A stretch of 33,465 nucleotides of DNA from Halomonas icarae (lineage in GTDB: Bacteria > Pseudomonadota > Gammaproteobacteria > Pseudomonadales > Halomonadaceae): NCBI RefSeq assembly GCF_009901955.1, contig NZ_WUTS01000009.1:1-33465 (forward strand), written 5' to 3'. Both the position numbers and the translations under genes were made by a program. Within the stretch, counting starts at the first letter, position 1, and each line of letters starts with the position of its first letter. Below, one piece after another: positions 17,273-24,973 of this stretch. The notes below the pieces were generated by a model, which was not told the DNA's origin, searched no databases, and saw only the letters and a list, made by a program, of their open reading frames with translations.

Positions 17273-18033
17273 TGCATGACGATGACCTGCTTGTCCACTC
17301 CGTGGAGCTCGACGGGCGTCTCGCCATCGAAGGGCCTATGGCGGCCCCCGCCGGCGCCGTGACGGTACTGCTGGGACCCAATGGGGCCGGCAAGTCGACC
17401 CTGCTCAGGGCCCTGGCCGGCATCGAACCGGCCAGGCTAGCGGCGAGCCTCGGCGGGAGCGAGCTCGCCACCCTGTCGTCGGCCGAGCGTCGCGAAGCCC
17501 TCTACTACCTTCCACAGTTAGGCGGCAGCCAGGCGGCACTGAGCGTGCATGAAGCGGTGCTTCTCTCGTACAAGACCCTGCACCCGGGGCGCGTTCGTCG
17601 CCAGGATCTCGCCCACGTAGAGGCGGCTCTCGACAGCATGGGGCTCATGGCGCTCGCGGGCCGACGGCTCGCCAGCCTGTCAGGAGGGCAGTACCAGCGC
17701 GTCGCCATCGCTCAGGCCGTGGTGCGACGGCCCCGGGTGTTGATGCTCGATGAACCCACGAGTGCGCTGGACCTCCACCAGCAGCTCAGGGTACTGGAGT
17801 GGGTGCGAGCAGAAGCGGATCGCGGCCGTAGCGTGCTGTTGGCGCTGCATGATCTCAATCTAGCCGCACGGTTCGCCGATCACTGCTGGTTGCTCAAGGA
17901 GGGGCGCTGCCAGGCGGCGGGCCCTGCAACGGCCTGCTTGACGGCTGATCATCTCGAGCCACTCTTCAACGTCCGGCTCAGCGTCGACAGGGGGCCCGAT
18001 GCGAGCCTACGCATTCAGGCCCTGGGGCTGTGA
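17272..18033 (+). CDS. FecE/BtuD-family ABC transporter ATP-binding protein
   Basis: A 253-residue ATPase with Walker A GPNGAGKST (about residues 37-45), signature LSGGQYQRVAIAQ, Walker B VLMLDEPTSALD and the switch histidine in LHDLNLA. It lacks the basic C-terminal extension of some relatives but otherwise has the normal length. A long open frame extends far upstream inside the permease gene, but only the part from 17272 is ATPase-like. This is the last gene of the receptor/transporter unit; a short secreted protein gene converges on it from 18089. Confidence 0.92.
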   Translation: MHDDDLLVHSVELDGRLAIEGPMAAPAGAVTVLLGPNGAGKSTLLRALAGIEPARLAASLGGSELATLSSAERREALYYLPQLGGSQAALSVHEAVLLSYKTLHPGRVRRQDLAHVEAALDSMGLMALAGRRLASLSGGQYQRVAIAQAVVRRPRVLMLDEPTSALDLHQQLRVLEWVRAEADRGRSVLLALHDLNLAARFADHCWLLKEGRCQAAGPATACLTADHLEPLFNVRLSVDRGPDASLRIQALGL

Positions 18034-18088
18034 TGTTGCCAATGGGAGAGCGGGAGACACCCTGGGATGAAACACCTGGACGCCCCCG

Positions 18089-18550
18089 CTACCGGCAGAG
18101 CGGCGTTTCCATCATCGAGATGCTATCGAAGGGAAGTGGCAACGCCCGCCGACTGGCCAACGGCAGGCGAAGGGTGCTCAGTGCCGCCCGGGCGCCGCAG
18201 TACTGGCGCTTGCAGGCCTCGAAGGGTGCCGCCTCCAGAACCATATCGGTGCCATCGCTGCCCAGGCGTAGCGTGCAGGCGCCGTCGCTCACTGTATAGC
18301 CGTTGCCCTGGCGCGCCGCCGTCAGTCGTCCCGTGCCGCAGTGGTGCATGCCCCCCTGCCACGAACTGAGCTCGAAGCCGAGTCGGCTGCCGCGATCATC
18401 GACGATCAGGATATCGTCGCCGCCGCGCGCGCAGTAGACCCCGCTCAAGTCGGCGGCGAACGCGTCCGAGGCGCCCCCCAGCCCTGCTATCCCCACCGCC
18501 AGGCCCAGCGCCTGCAACCCTCGTTTACAACCGTTTCGCCCCGTGTTCAT
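18089..18550 (-). CDS. Small secreted cysteine-rich protein of unknown function
   Basis: A 153-residue protein with a clear signal peptide (NGCKRG basic start, hydrophobic LQALGLAVGIAGLGG, likely cleavage after DAFA at residue 32). The mature part is about 120 residues with six cysteines, which fits three disulfides in the periplasm. It has motifs such as LSGVYCARGGDDILIVDDRGS and SDGACTLRLGSDGTD, resembling a small beta-rich fold. I do not recognise the family. The ATG at 18550 has GAGG eight bases upstream, while one at 18565 has no ribosome-binding site. It stands alone, convergent to the ATPase gene, and no neighbour suggests a role. Confidence 0.65.
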   Translation of the reverse strand: MNTGRNGCKRGLQALGLAVGIAGLGGASDAFAADLSGVYCARGGDDILIVDDRGSRLGFELSSWQGGMHHCGTGRLTAARQGNGYTVSDGACTLRLGSDGTDMVLEAAPFEACKRQYCGARAALSTLRLPLASRRALPLPFDSISMMETPLCR

Positions 18551-18565
18551 GATCGCTCGCCTCAT

Positions 18566-18988
18566 CTAGCCGACCATCGACGCCTGCTCCGCGCCGCCTC
18601 ATGGCGCCTTCCCCGGTGGGTCCATCAGTGGCGCCTCTCATCACACTATAGGCATAGCTGCGAGGTGATAGCGGCGGGACTTAGCAGCTGCGAGACACAG
18701 TTGCAGCATTGCTGACGCTCTTTGCGCAGAACCTCTCGGCGCCGTTCTCTTTCATCAACACCCTCTCCCTGCCAGCGCGACAACTTGCCCGTAAGAGAAA
18801 TAGCCGGTGACCACACGGCGATTTGCCAGCACCTATCGAATTATCACATTATGGAATAAATCGTTATCATATAATCAATAGAATAGAATATCGAAACACC
18901 GCGATCCCCGTGCCTCATCGCGCAAGGATGGCAGCGGAAAGCGTTAAACAGCGACAAGAGCCAGCACGGCCGAGGCGGCGGTCACGGC
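18566..18988. other. Gene-free interval upstream of the methyltransferase gene
   Basis: About 420 bp with no convincing gene in any frame. The left half is GC-rich and featureless. The stretch around 18836-18895 is sharply AT-rich and contains a perfect TATAAT at 18870-18875, a possible -10 element, but no clear -35 element. The symmetrical GTTATCATATAAT (18863-18875) overlaps it and resembles a degraded Zur-type half-site pair. Confidence 0.5.
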
Positions 18989-19810
18989 GTGGCTGAATCC
19001 AGGCACAGCCGCGACAGCCCCACCGATAGCCCCAGAACTCCCACACAGGTATCGCCATTGTTTACGGACCTCGTCAGTGACCTTGACAACGATTCACTGG
19101 AGCCAGACCTGTTACTGGACGTGCCCTATGTGCCCACCGATGAAGCGGTGATTGAGGAAATGCTCAGTCTGGCCAATGTCGGCCGGAAGGACATACTCTA
19201 TGACCTGGGCTCGGGGGACGGTCGAATTGTGGTTGCCGCGGCCAAGACCCGCGATGCCCGCGGCATCGGTATCGATCTTGACCCCTTGAGGGTCGCCGAT
19301 GCCATGGAGTATGCGGGCTGGACAGGCGTCGAGTATCTCGTCGATTTCATTGAAGGAAGTCTGTTCACGGCGGACATCAGTGAGGCCACCGTGGTCACGC
19401 TCTACCTTCTCGACTCGGTGAACGTGGAGCTGCGCCCGCGGCTGCTGAGCACGCTGCGCCCGGGAACCCGCATCGTGTCGCACGCCTTTGACATGGGCGA
19501 CTGGCGAGCGGATGAGCGACGCCGTATCAACGGCACCAATCTCTTTCTGTGGATTGTGCCGGCCCAGGTGGCGGGGATGTGGGAGTGGACAGGAGCGGAC
19601 GATCGGCAGTACCGCGTTGAGCTCAAGCAGAGATACCAGGACATCACCGGCAGCGCCTGGCTGGAGGGTCAGGAAGCCCATCTGGAGTACGCCGAGCTTC
19701 GCGGCAATCGGCTAACGTTGCTGCTGCGTGAACATGACACCGCCCCGCTCGAGCACTTCATCCTGTGCTTTGCCGACGGCCAGCTGGAGTCCGCCACACA
19801 CCAGTTTTAA
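18989..19810 (+). CDS. Class I SAM-dependent methyltransferase, DOT1-like bacterial family
   Basis: A 273-residue protein with a Rossmann methyltransferase core. PYVPTDEAVIEEMLSLANV precedes motif I, YDLGSGDGRIVVAAA (about 71-85). The acidic end of strand 2 is in GIGIDLDPLR, and ATVVTLYLLDSVNVELRPRL and GTRIVSHAFDMGDW follow. This pattern is common in bacterial proteins annotated as DOT1-like methyltransferases, whose substrates are mostly unknown. About 45 polar N-terminal residues precede the core and the last 75 residues form an added beta-rich domain. The start is a GTG at 18989 without a clear ribosome-binding site, so the N-terminus is uncertain. It is a single-gene unit ending at a stem-loop. 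Confidence 0.78.
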   Translation: MAESRHSRDSPTDSPRTPTQVSPLFTDLVSDLDNDSLEPDLLLDVPYVPTDEAVIEEMLSLANVGRKDILYDLGSGDGRIVVAAAKTRDARGIGIDLDPLRVADAMEYAGWTGVEYLVDFIEGSLFTADISEATVVTLYLLDSVNVELRPRLLSTLRPGTRIVSHAFDMGDWRADERRRINGTNLFLWIVPAQVAGMWEWTGADDRQYRVELKQRYQDITGSAWLEGQEAHLEYAELRGNRLTLLLREHDTAPLEHFILCFADGQLESATHQF

Positions 19811-19822
19811 CGCCCCTCTCGA

Positions 19823-19844
19823 GGCCGAGCCCGTACACTCGGCC
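19823..19844 (+). terminator. Stem-loop after the methyltransferase gene
   Basis: GGCCGAG and CTCGGCC form a perfect 7-bp stem with an 8-base loop, 13 bp after the stop codon. No T-run follows, so it may be a Rho-dependent end or an mRNA-stabilising hairpin. Confidence 0.4.
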
Positions 19845-19881
19845 CTAGCGATCCCCGACATGGTGTTGCCACCCCTCTATA

Positions 19882-19897
19882 CTGTATAAAATAACAG
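19882..19897 (+). promoter_or_regulatory. LexA (SOS) box of umuDC
   Basis: CTGTATAAAATAACAG fits the CTGT-N8-ACAG SOS consensus perfectly, with the expected AT-rich centre. It ends 19 bp before the umuD start, so LexA should repress the umuDC operon until DNA damage. Confidence 0.9.
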
Positions 19898-19916
19898 CAC
19901 CAAGAGGAGGCACCCG

Positions 19917-20357
19917 ATGACCATCGACACCCCGATTCCCGCCCACCCGACGCCACCCGGCCTGGCGCTGCCCCATCCCCTGGCGCTGACGCGGGCCGGC
20001 GTCTCCGGCTTTCCGAGCCCCGCCCAGGACTACGAGGGGCGTACCCTGGATCTCAACGAGCGGCTGGTGAAGCGCCCTTCGGCCAGCTTCTTCATGACCG
20101 TGACCGGCGACAGCATGGACCCCCTGGGCATCCACGACGGCGACCTGCTGCTGATCGACCGCTCCATCGAGCCGCGACCGGGGCACATCCTGGTGGCGCT
20201 GGTGGAGGGCGAGATCATGGTAAAGCGCTACCAGCTGCAGGGGCGGCAGCCCTACCTCTGCTCCGCCAACCCGGCCTACCCGCCGATCCCGCTCGAGGAC
20301 CTCGACTGCCAGGTGTGGGGCGTGGTGCGTTCGGTCATCCACGAGTATCCGGTGTGA
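19917..20357 (+). CDS. umuD: UmuD, SOS translesion polymerase accessory protein
   Basis: A 146-residue S24-family protein. RecA-stimulated self-cleavage of UmuD gives UmuD', which joins UmuC to form polymerase V. The catalytic serine S66 is in [18 protein letters not shown] and the lysine K103 in EIMVKRYQL. They match E. coli S60 and K97 with a constant offset of six. At the matching cleavage position the bond is S30-G31 ([10 protein letters not shown]) instead of the usual Cys-Gly. The start has a strong GAGGAGG site. umuC begins 2 bp after the stop, so the two form an operon under the LexA box. Confidence 0.95.
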   Translation: MTIDTPIPAHPTPPGLALPHPLALTRAGVSGFPSPAQDYEGRTLDLNERLVKRPSASFFMTVTGDSMDPLGIHDGDLLLIDRSIEPRPGHILVALVEGEIMVKRYQLQGRQPYLCSANPAYPPIPLEDLDCQVWGVVRSVIHEYPV

Positions 20358-20359
20358 CC

Positions 20360-21682
20360 ATGATCGGCCTGATCGACTGCAACAACTTCTATGTCAGCTG
20401 CGAGCGGGTCTTCCAGCCTCGGCTGGAGGGACTACCGGTAGGCGTGCTCTCGAACAACGATGGCTGCGTGATCGCTCGCTCCAACGAGCTCAAGTCGCTG
20501 GGGGTAGAGATGGGCACCCCGGCCTTCGAGCTGAAGGGGCTGCTGCGCCAGGGCCGCATCCGGCTGCTCTCCTCCAACTACGAGCTGTATGGCGATATGT
20601 CCGCCCGGGTGCAGGCGGTGCTGGAGGAGTTCTCCGCCGGGATGGAGCCCTACTCGATCGACGAGATGTTCGTGCGCTTCGACGGCTTCGAGCACAAACA
20701 GCTGCTGACCCACTGCCGCGAGCTCCACCACAAGGTGCGCCGCTTCACCGGCATCCCGGTGAGTGTCGGCGTGGCGCCGACGCGAACCCTGGCCAAGCTG
20801 GCCAATCGGGCGGCCAAGAAGGTGCCCGGCTACCGGGGTGTCTGCGTGCTCTCGGCGGGCGGCGCCGAAACGGCGGGTCTCCTGCAACGAACCGAGCTGG
20901 GCGACGTCTGGGGCGTGGGCCGCCGCCTGGTGGAGCGGCTGGCGTTGATGGATATCCGCACGGCCTGGGATCTGGCCCAGGCCGACCCCAAGGCGATTCG
21001 CCGGCGCTTCTCGGTGACCCTGGAGCGCACCGCCCTGGAGCTGCGCGGCGTGCCCTGTACCGAGATGAACGACGCCGACGAGCCCCGCCAGCGCATCATG
21101 ACCTCGCGCTCCTTCGGCAGGCTGACCGACAACCGCGACGAGATCCACGAAGCGCTGCGCCAGTTCGGGCAGCGCGGTGCCGAGAAGCTGCGCGCCCAGG
21201 ATAGCCTGGCCCGGGCCGTCTACGTCTTCCTGAAGACCAACCGCCACCGGCAGGACCTGCCGCAGTATTCGCCTGGCGCCGTGGTCGAGCTGGCACGCCC
21301 CACCGATGACAGCCGCGAGATCCTGCACGCGGTCGGCCAGGCCTTCGCCGCCATCTACCGGCCGCACTACCGCTTCATGAAGGCCGGGGTGATGCTGATC
21401 GACCTGATCGACGCCAATCGGCAGCAGATGTCGCTGCTGGAGTCACCCCAGAGTGCCGCGGAGCGCGAGCGCAGCGAGAAGTTGATGGCGACCCTGGATG
21501 CCCTCAATCAGCGCATGGGCCGCGGCACCGTCAAGCTCGGGATGCCCTCCCCCAGCGCCGCCTGGCACCTGCGCTGCGCCAACCGCTCACCCCGCTGGAC
21601 GACGCGCTGGAGGGAGCTGCCGACGATCACGGCGCCTCGAGAGGCCCGATCAGTGAAGGGGCATCCTCGACCGTGCGATTGA
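20360..21682 (+). CDS. umuC: UmuC, catalytic subunit of DNA polymerase V
   Basis: A 440-residue Y-family translesion polymerase. It opens with [18 protein letters not shown], holding the first metal-binding aspartate and steric-gate region. The catalytic pair is in [10 protein letters not shown], followed by helix-hairpin-helix/thumb sequence ([16 protein letters not shown]) and a little-finger domain. The normal end WTTRWRELP is followed by about 20 extra residues ([19 protein letters not shown]), making it slightly longer than E. coli UmuC at 422. An upstream in-frame GTG at 20315 lies inside umuD and is not needed. Together with umuD it provides error-prone lesion bypass after DNA damage. 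Confidence 0.95.
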   Translation: MIGLIDCNNFYVSCERVFQPRLEGLPVGVLSNNDGCVIARSNELKSLGVEMGTPAFELKGLLRQGRIRLLSSNYELYGDMSARVQAVLEEFSAGMEPYSIDEMFVRFDGFEHKQLLTHCRELHHKVRRFTGIPVSVGVAPTRTLAKLANRAAKKVPGYRGVCVLSAGGAETAGLLQRTELGDVWGVGRRLVERLALMDIRTAWDLAQADPKAIRRRFSVTLERTALELRGVPCTEMNDADEPRQRIMTSRSFGRLTDNRDEIHEALRQFGQRGAEKLRAQDSLARAVYVFLKTNRHRQDLPQYSPGAVVELARPTDDSREILHAVGQAFAAIYRPHYRFMKAGVMLIDLIDANRQQMSLLESPQSAAERERSEKLMATLDALNQRMGRGTVKLGMPSPSAAWHLRCANRSPRWTTRWRELPTITAPREARSVKGHPRPCD

Positions 21683-21872
21683 CCCAGGACTCACCGGCCA
21701 GGGTCGAGCTGCCCACTCGCCGCCGACAGGTCCACGCCGTAACACTACGTTACATAAAAAGTGGAACTCGTTCGAATCCCCCATGACCAAGGCAGTACGG
21801 CAACATGACACGCCGGCGAATCGGGTCCGCGGCAGCGGGCCCGGCACAAGGAAAGGAACAAGGAGTCATCAC

Positions 21873-22424
21873 ATGCGGTATGGAAAGCCTCTCCTGCGTC
21901 ACGCCACGCTGAGCACCCTGATCGCGGGCGGCCTGGTGGTGTCCGCATCGGCCATGGCGGAGCCTCAGGGCCTCTACTCAAGCGATGAACTGCTCGACGC
22001 CGATGTCTACACCGCGGCCGATAGCCGAGAAATCGGCGAGGTCGAGGATATCCTGCTGGATAACGACATGAGGGTGCGCGCCCTGGTGATCGATACCGGG
22101 GAACTGCTCGATATCGACGGCGATCAGGAGTTCGTGATCGAGGCAGGCCGCTTCAGCGTGGAAACTCATAACGGCGACGACCTCGATGACATCGAATATC
22201 GCGTGATCGTCGACATGAGCGACGCCCAGATCAGCCAGCAGCCGACCTATGATAACGACTGGTGGCAAGACGCTCGCCAGGGCGCCCACGAGGCCTGGGA
22301 GCAGACCAAGGAGGGCGCAGCCAGCGCCTGGGAGACGACTCAGGAAGGCGCCTCACGTGCCCTGGACAGCATCGGCAAGGCACTGGAAAACGTCGGCAAG
22401 AAGACCCAGGACGCCGCCGAGTAA
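21873..22424 (+). CDS. Periplasmic PRC-barrel protein with C-terminal amphipathic helix repeats
   Basis: A 183-residue protein. A signal peptide ends at SAMA (about residue 29). A PRC-barrel-like domain follows (about 34-105: VYTAADSREIGEVEDILLDN, VRALVIDTGELLDI). The C-terminal 45 residues are an alanine- and glutamate-rich amphipathic helix with a repeated pattern (AWEQTKEGAASAWETTQEGA), resembling LEA-like 11-residue repeats seen in stress proteins. PRC-barrel proteins of this type are common in salt- and desiccation-tolerant bacteria, but their role is unclear. The ATG at 21873 has AAGGAG eight bases upstream, and an earlier ATG at 21783 lacks one. A GTAAC-N5-GTTAC repeat followed by an A-rich tract at 21739-21760 may belong to its promoter. 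Confidence 0.78.
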   Translation: MRYGKPLLRHATLSTLIAGGLVVSASAMAEPQGLYSSDELLDADVYTAADSREIGEVEDILLDNDMRVRALVIDTGELLDIDGDQEFVIEAGRFSVETHNGDDLDDIEYRVIVDMSDAQISQQPTYDNDWWQDARQGAHEAWEQTKEGAASAWETTQEGASRALDSIGKALENVGKKTQDAAE

Positions 22425-22474
22425 TCGATACATGCGGCTCCCGCGCCTGGCAGCGTGAGGAGCTTCATGACGAC

Positions 22475-22505
22475 AAGGGCCCGGCCATTGGCCGGGCCCT
22501 TCTTA
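22475..22505 (+). terminator. Strong intrinsic terminator, probably serving both strands
   Basis: A perfect 12-bp stem (AAGGGCCCGGCC and its complement) with a 3-base loop runs into TTCTT. It lies between the convergent PRC-barrel and mesD genes, 50 bp after the first stop and about 30 bp before the second. The A-rich left arm gives a short T-tract on the minus strand too. Confidence 0.85.
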
Positions 22506-22533
22506 TGCGGGTGCCTGCAAAAAGGCCGTTAGC

Positions 22534-23562
22534 CTAGCCGGCGATTTCCCCTGCCACGATGTCCGCCCCAGCGCTCAACGCATTCATCTTGGCTCTGGCC
22601 ACCTGGCGTGACAGTGGCGCCATGCCGCAGTTGGTGCTGGGATAGAGATTCTCGGCGTCGACAAACTGGAGCGCCTTGCGCAGGGTATCGGCTACCTCTT
22701 GCGGTGTTTCGATGGTGTTGGTGGCGACGTCAATCGCGCCCACCATGACCTTCTTGCCACGGATCAGCTCGATCAGCTCCATGGGAACGCGAGAGTTCTG
22801 GCACTCCAGAGAGACGATATCGATATTGGATTTCTGCAGCTTGGGGAACACCTCCTCGTATTGCCGCCACTCGCTGCCGAGGGTGCTTTTCCAGTCGGTA
22901 TTCGCCTTGATGCCATAACCGTAACAGATGTGTACGGCCGTCTCGCACTTCAGGCCCTCGATTGCCTTCTCCAGCGTCGCGATGCCCCAGTCGTTCACCT
23001 CATCGAAGAAGACATTGAAGGCGGGCTCATCGAACTGGATGATATCGACACCCGCCGCCTCCAGTTCGCGCGCCTCCTGGTTCAGGATCTTGGCGAACTC
23101 CCACGCCAGCTTTTCACGACTCTGGTAGTGACCATCGTAAAGGGTGTCGATCATGGTCATGGGCCCAGGCAGCGCCCACTTGATGGGTTGCGTGGTTTGC
23201 TGGCGCAAGAACCTGGCGTCATCCACGAAAACGGGCTTCTGACGGGATACCTCACCGACGACCGAGGGGACGCTGGCATCATAGCGGTCGCGAATTCTGA
23301 CGGTTTCGCGCTTGTCGAAGTCAACGCCATTGAGATTTTCGATAAACGTCGTGACAAAGTGCTGACGCGACTGCTCGCCATCACTGACGATATCGATGCC
23401 CGCCTGCTGCTGCTCATGCAGTGCCAGACGCAGTGCGTCCTGCTTGCCTTCTGCCAGCCCCTCACCCTGCAACTTCCAGGGGGACCAGAGTACCTCCGGC
23501 TCTGCAAGCCAGGAGGGCTTGGGAAGACTGCCGGCCGTCGAAGTGGGTAACAGCTTTGCCAT
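22534..23562 (-). CDS. mesD: Core-MetE-type methionine synthase MesD
   Basis: A 342-residue protein corresponding to the C-terminal catalytic half of cobalamin-independent methionine synthase. It has the TIM-barrel start STAGSLPKPSWLAEPE, a zinc site with the H and C of VHICYGYG and the later C of STNCGMAPLSR, and the substrate motif IIQFDEPAFNV. The N-terminal half of MetE is absent, so it cannot bind polyglutamyl folate in the usual way. The pairing with a DUF1852 gene immediately upstream marks it as MesD. To my knowledge this family makes methionine from homocysteine together with MesX in a folate-independent, oxygen-requiring way. The ATG at 23562 is chosen because the family begins there; the 32 upstream codons are unlike it. 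Confidence 0.87.
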   Translation of the reverse strand: MAKLLPTSTAGSLPKPSWLAEPEVLWSPWKLQGEGLAEGKQDALRLALHEQQQAGIDIVSDGEQSRQHFVTTFIENLNGVDFDKRETVRIRDRYDASVPSVVGEVSRQKPVFVDDARFLRQQTTQPIKWALPGPMTMIDTLYDGHYQSREKLAWEFAKILNQEARELEAAGVDIIQFDEPAFNVFFDEVNDWGIATLEKAIEGLKCETAVHICYGYGIKANTDWKSTLGSEWRQYEEVFPKLQKSNIDIVSLECQNSRVPMELIELIRGKKVMVGAIDVATNTIETPQEVADTLRKALQFVDAENLYPSTNCGMAPLSRQVARAKMNALSAGADIVAGEIAG

Positions 23563-23587
23563 GATGGAAGATCTCGTAATAGGTGAA

Positions 23588-24571
23588 TCAAAGAGCGAAG
23601 TTGGCGGACCATTGCTCGAGAATATGTCGGTAGGGCTTGATGAAGTGCTCTTCGACAAACCTTCCTTGTTCAGTCGCCAGCTGGCTACGCTCCTCTCTGT
23701 CGTAGACGATACGGGTCAGCGAATAATCCTGCTGATTCAGGCTCGGCTGGTAGGCCTTTCCCGCCGCCGAGTTGGCATTGTAGATTTCCGGGCGATAGAT
23801 CTTCTGGAACGTGTCCATGGTGCTGATGGTGCTGATAAGCTCCAGAGTGGTGTAATCACCCAGCAGGTCACCCATGAAATAGAAGGCCAGGGGCGCCACG
23901 CTACCCGGAGGCATGAAGTAGCGAACCTTCATCCCCATCTTTCCGAAGTAGTCATCCGTCAGTGAGTGCTCCTGCTGAACATACTCAACGCCCAGCACGG
24001 GGTGGTGGTTCTCGGTGCGGTGATATGTCTTGTTGCTCGAAACACTGATACAGATGACAGGAGGCTTCTTGAAATACGTCTTGTACGTATCCGAGTTGAC
24101 AAACGCCTTGAACAGGCTGCCATGCAGAACGCCGAAATCACTCGGAACACTGAACTCCTTCCGGTCCCTGTTGTGCTCCTTTAGCACTACACTGAAGTCG
24201 TAATCCCGCACATAGGAGGAAAAATTGTTGCCGGCGACGCCTTCAATACGTTCACCGGATCTCTTGTCGACAACCGTTGTTTTCAAGATTTCAATCAGCG
24301 GAAGCGCGCTATCACCACAGGCAGCATCAACGGCCATTTCAACAGAGATGATATCGAGCTCGACGGCATAGCGATCCCCCTTCGGGTTATCCCAATCCGC
24401 CAAGGCATTGAAGCGGTTGTCGATCATCCTCAGGGTATTGCGCAGATTCTCCTTACGTTGCTCCCCTCTGGCCAAATTGGCGAAGTTGGTCGTGATACGG
24501 GTATTGTCCGATGGCCGATAGTTCTCATCGAAACGAATACTCTTGACGGTAAACGTAAAATCCTTATCCAT
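23588..24571 (-). CDS. mesX: DUF1852 protein MesX, partner of MesD
   Basis: A 327-residue protein of the DUF1852 family. It has the characteristic start DFTFTVKSIRFDENYRPSDN and the conserved blocks RITTNFANLARGEQRKENLR and NRFNALADWDNPKGDRY. DUF1852 genes sit beside mesD in many Gammaproteobacteria and are needed for MesD activity; the chemistry is not settled. The likely start is the ATG at 24571, ten codons inside a longer frame that opens at 24601. Neither has a strong ribosome-binding site. mesD follows by 25 bp in the same operon. The gene is visibly lower in GC, with many AT-ending codons compared with its neighbours, which suggests acquisition by transfer. Confidence 0.87.
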   Translation of the reverse strand: MDKDFTFTVKSIRFDENYRPSDNTRITTNFANLARGEQRKENLRNTLRMIDNRFNALADWDNPKGDRYAVELDIISVEMAVDAACGDSALPLIEILKTTVVDKRSGERIEGVAGNNFSSYVRDYDFSVVLKEHNRDRKEFSVPSDFGVLHGSLFKAFVNSDTYKTYFKKPPVICISVSSNKTYHRTENHHPVLGVEYVQQEHSLTDDYFGKMGMKVRYFMPPGSVAPLAFYFMGDLLGDYTTLELISTISTMDTFQKIYRPEIYNANSAAGKAYQPSLNQQDYSLTRIVYDREERSQLATEQGRFVEEHFIKPYRHILEQWSANFAL

Positions 24572-24618
24572 TTTGGCTTGCCATCCTGCTTCCTGAGACA
24601 TGAACCCAAGGCATCTCT

Positions 24619-24807
24619 CTATTGATCGATATTCGAGATGACGCCCTGGATCGTCGCCATTCGAGCTCGTCGGGTCCGATAACGCGGGCCGAGGTGGCGG
24701 TCACTGCCCAGCGGGAACGCCACTGACGAAGCGATGGAGGGATTATCGAAATCATCGCCTAATGAAGCAAGCTGAAGAAACTCATGACGAACATCAATAT
24801 CATTCAT
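24619..24807 (-). CDS. Possible 62-codon open frame upstream of mesX
   Basis: An open frame from an ATG at 24807 to a TAG at 24619, 47 bp before mesX on the same strand. Its translation (MNDIDVRHEFLQLASLGDDF at the start) has no membrane segment and no family I recognise. Codon use at the start is AT-ending, like mesX. There is no ribosome-binding site before the ATG, and the frame stays open upstream into the aldo-keto reductase region. It may be a leader, a remnant of a longer gene, or chance. Confidence 0.25.
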   Translation of the reverse strand: MNDIDVRHEFLQLASLGDDFDNPSIASSVAFPLGSDRHLGPRYRTRRARMATIQGVISNIDQ

Positions 24808-24973
24808 GTTCGAGTGTGTGGGCTGACACATCACCGCGACGATCGACCGGCACGGGGCTTCGGGAGGGTCGAGGTCGGTGGCCAGAGCGGCCCGTTCGCC
24901 CCAGATGCCGGCCACGTGGCCGGCATCCATGCCCAGGGGATGTGGAGGATTGGCTAAAGGGGCTAAGCGAGGA
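24808..24973. other. Gene-free interval between mesX and the aldo-keto reductase gene
   Basis: With the doubtful 62-codon frame beside it, about 400 bp here lack a firm gene. The one clear structure is the perfect palindrome at 24904-24927. I saw no MetJ-type box or recognisable riboswitch that would explain methionine control of mesXD. Confidence 0.5.
24904..24927. repeat. Perfect 24-bp palindrome without a spacer
   Basis: Twelve-base arms, GATGCCGGCCAC and its exact complement, meet with no loop around a central CACGTG. It lies about 45 bp past the aldo-keto reductase stop. No T-run follows on either strand. It could act as a hairpin that ends or stabilises mRNA, or as a dimer-binding site. 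Confidence 0.6.

Noticed and set aside
21761..21787. A stretch containing GTTCGAATCCC and ending ACCA that resembles the T-arm and 3' end of a tRNA gene.
   Set aside because: The five bases before TTCGAAT do not pair with the five after it, and no D-arm, anticodon arm or acceptor stem precedes it.
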